From JAYODZ01 sp965662735 (GTDB taxonomy: Bacteria; Pseudomonadota; Alphaproteobacteria; RS24): a stretch of 64,000 nt of DNA. The position numbers were made by a program, and so were the translations under genes. The notes under the pieces were generated by a model, which did no database searches, was not told the origin of the DNA, and worked only from the letters and a program-made list of their open reading frames with translations. Positions 60,701-64,000 of the stretch are shown here, in pieces. The stretch covers positions 1 through 64,000 of the forward strand of contig CBFIIU010000009.1 of assembly GCA_965662735.1 (NCBI GenBank). Direction: 5' to 3'. Positions within the stretch are counted from its first letter, which is position 1. Each line of letters starts with the position of its first letter.

Positions 60701-61867
60701 AAGGGCCCGCATGGCGCGGTCGAGGCCTTCAAGCGTCAATGGAAACATATTGTCGGCAAAAATTTGCTTGATCATTTGCAGGCTTGCCGTGTGTTCCCAA
60801 TAGCGTTCAGGGGTTGGGTTTAGCCAGACCACATTCTCGTATATTTCATTGACGCGTTGCAGCCAGATGCCACCAGCTTCCTCGTTCCAATGCTCAACCG
60901 AGCCGCCGGCATAACTCACCTCATACGGGCTCATTGAAGCATCGCCGACAAAGATGACTTTGTAGTCGGAGGAATATTTGTGAAGGATATCCCAAGTTGC
61001 CATTTTCTCATTGAAGCGCCGGCGATTATCTTTCCATACACTTTCATAGAGGCAATTATGGAAATAGAAATATTCGAGATTTTTAAACTCGGTTCGCGCC
61101 GCTGAAAATAATTCTTCGCACAGACGGATATAACCATCCATCGAGCCGCCGACATCAAAAAACACTAAAACCTTAACATTGTTGCGGCGCTCGGGAACCA
61201 GCTTAATGTCCAGATAGCCGGCTTGGGCGGTCGAGTGAATTGTGTCGTCAATGTCTAAAATCTCGGGGTTTCCGTCGCGCGCAAAGCGGCGGAGACGACG
61301 TAACGCCACTTTGATGTTGCGCGTGCCTATTTCAACACTGTCATCGAGGTTTTTATACTCCCGCTTATCCCACACTTTGACCGCGCGGCGATGGCGACTT
61401 TCTTTTTGGCCGATGCGCACCCCTTCGGGGTTATAGCCATCAGCGCCAAAGGGCGAGGTGCCCGCTGTGCCGATCCACTTGCTGCCGCCCTCATGACGTT
61501 CTTTTTGTTCTTCGAGGCGTTTTTGCAACTCCTCCATAATTTTTTCCCAGCCGCCGAGCGCCTCAATTTCTTTCTTTTCTTCTTCGGTCAGATATTTTTC
61601 GGTGAGGCTTCGCAGCCAATCCTCTGGAATTTCGGCGATGTCGCCTTCGCCGAGCGACTCGATGCCCTTAAAAACATGCCCAAAAACTTGGTCAAATTTA
61701 TCGAGATTACGCTCATCTTTAACCAGGCTTGTCCGCGACAAGTAGTAGAATTCCTCAACGCGGCGATCAATCACGTCGGCATCGAGTGCTTCCATAAGCG
61801 ACAAATATTCCCGCAACGAAACCGGAATATTGGCCTGTTTAAGGGCGTGGAAAAAATTAACAAACAT
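60692..61867 (-). CDS. VWA-domain (CoxE-like) protein
   Basis: A 391-residue protein. The first half is helical; the C-terminal VWA domain begins KVLVFFDVGGSMDGYI, a MIDAS-like site in which the first Ser of DxSxS is Gly, as in this CoxE-like family. It is the partner of the MoxR ATPase encoded six bases upstream (transcription order MoxR, VWA). Such pairs act as chaperones for metalloenzyme maturation or complex assembly. Client unknown. Confidence 0.85.
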   Translation of the reverse strand: MFVNFFHALKQANIPVSLREYLSLMEALDADVIDRRVEEFYYLSRTSLVKDERNLDKFDQVFGHVFKGIESLGEGDIAEIPEDWLRSLTEKYLTEEEKKEIEALGGWEKIMEELQKRLEEQKERHEGGSKWIGTAGTSPFGADGYNPEGVRIGQKESRHRRAVKVWDKREYKNLDDSVEIGTRNIKVALRRLRRFARDGNPEILDIDDTIHSTAQAGYLDIKLVPERRNNVKVLVFFDVGGSMDGYIRLCEELFSAARTEFKNLEYFYFHNCLYESVWKDNRRRFNEKMATWDILHKYSSDYKVIFVGDASMSPYEVSYAGGSVEHWNEEAGGIWLQRVNEIYENVVWLNPTPERYWEHTASLQMIKQIFADNMFPLTLEGLDRAMRALGR

Positions 61868-61872
61868 CGGTT

Positions 61873-62724
61873 TTAGTTCCGCTCACGACGGGCCAGAAAC
61901 GCAAGACGTTCAAACAGATGTACATCTTGCTCGTTCTTTAAAAGCGCTCCATGCAACGGCGGAATGAGCTTGCTGTTATCGGTTTCGCGCAAGGTTTCAG
62001 GATCGATATCCTCATTCATTAACAATTTCAGCCAATCAATCAGCTCTGACGTCGAGGGTTTTTTCTTAAGACCCGGCACATCCCGCACTTCATAAAATGT
62101 CGTCAATGCTTGTTTAACCAAACGTTCTTTGATGTTTGGGTAATGCACTTTCACAATCTCGGTCATGGTCTCGGTATCGGGGAACGAGATGTAGTGAAAG
62201 AAGCAGCGGCGCAAAAAGGCGTCGGGGAGCTCTTTTTCATTGTTGGAGGTGATAATCACCAAAGGCCGTTGTTCGGCCTTAATGGTTTCGCCTGTTTCAT
62301 AGACATAAAATTCCATGCGGTCGAGTTCTTGCAGCAGGTCATTGGGGAACTCAATATCGGCTTTATCAATTTCGTCAATCAGCAGGACCACCCGTTGATC
62401 TTGCGAAAATGCTTCCCACAGCTTCCCTTTATTAATGTAATTTTTGATATCTTTGACCCGCTCATCGCCCAGCTGGCTGTCGCGCAAGCGCGTGATGGCG
62501 TCATATTCATAGAGCCCCTGATGCGCCTTGGTCGTTGACTTAATATGCCACGTAATGAGGGGCATGTTAAGCGCTTTTGAAACTTCTTCAGCCAAAACGG
62601 TTTTACCGGTTCCGGGCTCGCCTTTAATTAATAAGGGCCGCTCAAGTGTCATGGCCGCATTGACGGCGATTCGTAGATCTTCCGTCGCAATATAATTTTC
62701 AGTTCCTTCAAAACGCTGTGTCAT
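61873..62724 (-). CDS. MoxR-family AAA+ ATPase
   Basis: About 283 residues from ATG 62724 (GTGAGG upstream); the frame extends to 62766. Walker A KGEPGTGKTVLAEE, Walker B VLLIDEIDKAD, and the sensor region VIITSNNEKELPDAFLRRC. MoxR ATPases work with VWA proteins, such as the one encoded next, to mature or activate other proteins. Confidence 0.92.
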   Translation of the reverse strand: MTQRFEGTENYIATEDLRIAVNAAMTLERPLLIKGEPGTGKTVLAEEVSKALNMPLITWHIKSTTKAHQGLYEYDAITRLRDSQLGDERVKDIKNYINKGKLWEAFSQDQRVVLLIDEIDKADIEFPNDLLQELDRMEFYVYETGETIKAEQRPLVIITSNNEKELPDAFLRRCFFHYISFPDTETMTEIVKVHYPNIKERLVKQALTTFYEVRDVPGLKKKPSTSELIDWLKLLMNEDIDPETLRETDNSKLIPPLHGALLKNEQDVHLFERLAFLARRERN

Positions 62725-62932
62725 TACAATCCTCACAAAGGTGAAACGCCATTGACTGGCACCCATTTAAGATGGCTAAACCTATAGGTTACGCCTCATG
62801 GGTTCAAGCCCTTAGCGCGTTGGGTGGGCTTCCGTTCTGGGATTTTAGAGAGCGATCAGGCGAGCGGGTGACGTATGAGGGTTGATTTTTTCCACCATTT
62901 GAATAAAAGGACCTCAAAAGAAGGAGAATGTC

Positions 62933-63349
62933 ATGTCAACACGTCTTCCGAAGAATTATGTCCCAACAGACGATGAGCCTTTCATGAATGCGCGCCAGCG
63001 CGAGTATTTCCGCCGCAAATTAATGGCTTGGAAAGATGATATTTATCGTGAAACACGCGAAACAGTAAACGGCTTGCAAAGCGAGGGCTTGCAACATCCC
63101 GATGACGCGGATCGTGCCGCCGCCGAGTCTGAAAAAGCCCTGGAATTGAGGACACGCGATCGCCAGCGGAAATTGATCAATAAAATTGATGCGGCATTGC
63201 AGCGTATCGAAGAAAAAACCTACGGATATTGCGAAGAAACCGGAGAGCAAATTAGTTTGCGGCGGCTTGAGGCGCGTCCGATTGCGACGCTCAGTGTCGA
63301 GGCGCAGGAGCGGCACGAGAAAAAAGAGCGTGTGTATCGAGACGAATAA
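62933..63349 (+). CDS. dksA: RNA polymerase-binding transcription factor DksA
   Basis: A 138-residue DksA. The coiled coil with the acidic tip (HPDDADRAAAESEKALELRTRDR) is present. The zinc finger is degenerate: the E. coli pattern with four Cys here reads YGYCEETGEQISLRRLEARPIATLSVEA, leaving one Cys, a form usual in alphaproteobacteria. It works with ppGpp at RNA polymerase to adjust rRNA and amino-acid promoters. AAGGAG seven bases before the ATG. Confidence 0.95.
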   Translation: MSTRLPKNYVPTDDEPFMNARQREYFRRKLMAWKDDIYRETRETVNGLQSEGLQHPDDADRAAAESEKALELRTRDRQRKLINKIDAALQRIEEKTYGYCEETGEQISLRRLEARPIATLSVEAQERHEKKERVYRDE

Positions 63350-63400
63350 TCAGAATTTGATCGATTTTTTCTGTCACATTTATACGCAAGCGCTTGATTT

Positions 63401-63428
63401 AAAACGATCTCTTTTGAGGTCGTTTTTT
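63401..63428 (+). terminator. Rho-independent terminator after dksA
   Basis: AAAACGATCTC (63401-63411), loop TTTT, GAGGTCGTTTT (63416-63426), with one G-T pair and a final T run to 63428. Confidence 0.9.
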
Positions 63429-63442
63429 ATGATGGACAATGA

Positions 63443-63457
63443 GAACAAAACAGGTAC
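63443..63457 (+). promoter_or_regulatory. LexA-box-like direct repeat upstream of recA
   Basis: GAAC (63443-63446), seven bases, then GTAC (63454-63457). The alphaproteobacterial LexA site is GAACN7GAAC or GTTCN7GTTC; one base differs. It is 41 bases before the recA start, where SOS control is expected. Confidence 0.5.
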
Positions 63458-63497
63458 AAACTACAGCATCAAGAATCGGCTATAGAGGAAGATGACG

Positions 63498-64000
63498 ATG
63501 TCAGATAACGTGGTGGGACTCATGACCAAAAACGAAGATAAAAGAAAAGCGCTTGAGGCGGCGCTCTCGCAGATAGAGCGGAGCTACGGTAAGGGCTCAA
63601 TCATGAAATTGGGCGGGCCGGACAGTGTGGTCGAGATCGAGTCGATTTCTACAGGATCTCTCGGCCTCGATATTGCGTTGGGCATTGGTGGCTTGCCGCG
63701 CGGTCGGATTGTTGAAATATACGGCCCCGAAAGTTCGGGCAAAACAACCTTGGCCTTGCACACGGTTGCCGAGGCTCAGAAAAAAGGCGGTGTGTGCGGA
63801 TTTATTGATGCTGAGCATGCGCTTGATCCGGGCTATGCGCGCAAATTGGGCGTTAATCTTGAAGAGCTGTTAATTTCGCAACCCGATAATGGAGAGCAGG
63901 CACTTGAAATTGCCGATACGCTCGTTCGTTCGGGTGCGGTTGATGTATTGGTCATCGACTCTGTCGCGGCGCTCACGCCGCGTGCCGAGCTTGAGGGCGA
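63498..64000 (+). CDS. recA: Recombinase RecA (5' part, cut by the window end)
   Basis: The first 167 codons. Start ATG 63498 is chosen, eight bases after GAGGA; an in-frame ATG two codons earlier is possible. Walker A GPESSGKTT, the conserved SYGKGSIMKLG and DAEHALDPGYA, and the Walker B LVIDSVAALTP are all present. RecA drives homologous recombination and LexA self-cleavage. Confidence 0.97.
   Translation, partial: MSDNVVGLMTKNEDKRKALEAALSQIERSYGKGSIMKLGGPDSVVEIESISTGSLGLDIALGIGGLPRGRIVEIYGPESSGKTTLALHTVAEAQKKGGVCGFIDAEHALDPGYARKLGVNLEELLISQPDNGEQALEIADTLVRSGAVDVLVIDSVAALTPRAELEG

Overview
The window looks like chromosomal DNA of a Gram-negative alphaproteobacterium with moderate GC, probably free-living and aerobic. 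Four things point there: the 23S-5S-tRNA-fMet order at the start; an initiator tRNA whose anticodon stem has A-U/G-C/G-C in place of three G-C pairs; a DksA that has lost most zinc-finger cysteines; and a recA preceded by a LexA-like direct repeat of the alphaproteobacterial type. A TonB receptor and an LPS-type acyltransferase fit a Gram-negative envelope. Terpene-type catabolism, quinoprotein alcohol oxidation and a Baeyer-Villiger-type monooxygenase suggest a heterotroph using plant, algal or hydrocarbon compounds. The species is not identifiable by reading. There is one 97-base assembly gap (24196-24292), inside the biotin carboxylase gene.

Layout. 1-588: end of an rRNA operon. 662-4156: orphan ParA ATPase, CYTH-CHAD protein, Nudix hydrolase and small hypotheticals. 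4413-6956: zinc-receptor-like TonB protein and a small exported protein. 7125-15841: MFS carrier, ferredoxin reductase, D-lactate/glycolate-type dehydrogenase, DUF374 acyltransferase, globin-like protein, PCuAC copper chaperone, beta carbonic anhydrase, an unknown exported protein, DgkA. 16147-27916: MarR regulator with a perfect palindrome upstream, then an Atu-type cluster (acyl-CoA dehydrogenases, AtuA, biotin-dependent carboxylase alpha and beta, enoyl-CoA hydratase, TIGR03084 protein, thioesterase). 28050-33240: four-gene polyamine operon (SpeA, carboxyspermidine dehydrogenase, carboxyspermidine decarboxylase, SpeB). 33514-41319: DUF3604 protein, ZnuB/ZnuC, SnoaL-like protein, flavin monooxygenase, quinohaemoprotein alcohol dehydrogenase. 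41426-43139: three-gene MotA/ExbB-ExbD-like membrane operon of unknown role. 43241-50597: sugar-type carrier, two methyltransferases, alpha/alpha-toroid protein, GT4 glycosyltransferase, epoxide-hydrolase-like protein, dipeptide epimerase. 50617-52726: 12-bp repeat array, 2Fe-2S ferredoxin, chorismate mutase, TrxR-like ferredoxin-NADP reductase. 52731-64000: housekeeping genes (pgsA, uvrC, folB, folM-like, uvrB, aspartate aminotransferase, VWA/MoxR pair, dksA, recA start).

How the genes work together. The Atu-like genes form a nearly complete branched acyl-CoA route: dehydrogenation, biotin-dependent carboxylation of the beta-methyl group, hydration. The quinohaemoprotein alcohol dehydrogenase and monooxygenase further on could feed such a route with oxidised alcohols or ketones (inference). 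The polyamine operon makes putrescine from arginine through agmatine and can make spermidine through carboxyspermidine, which needs no S-adenosylmethionine. Zinc uptake is spread over two sites: a His-rich outer-membrane receptor and a ZnuBC pair whose ATPase has a His-rich tail. The least explained parts are the glycosyltransferase/methyltransferase/toroid module (44653-48517), the ExbB/ExbD-like operon, and the 12-bp repeat array upstream of the epimerase gene.
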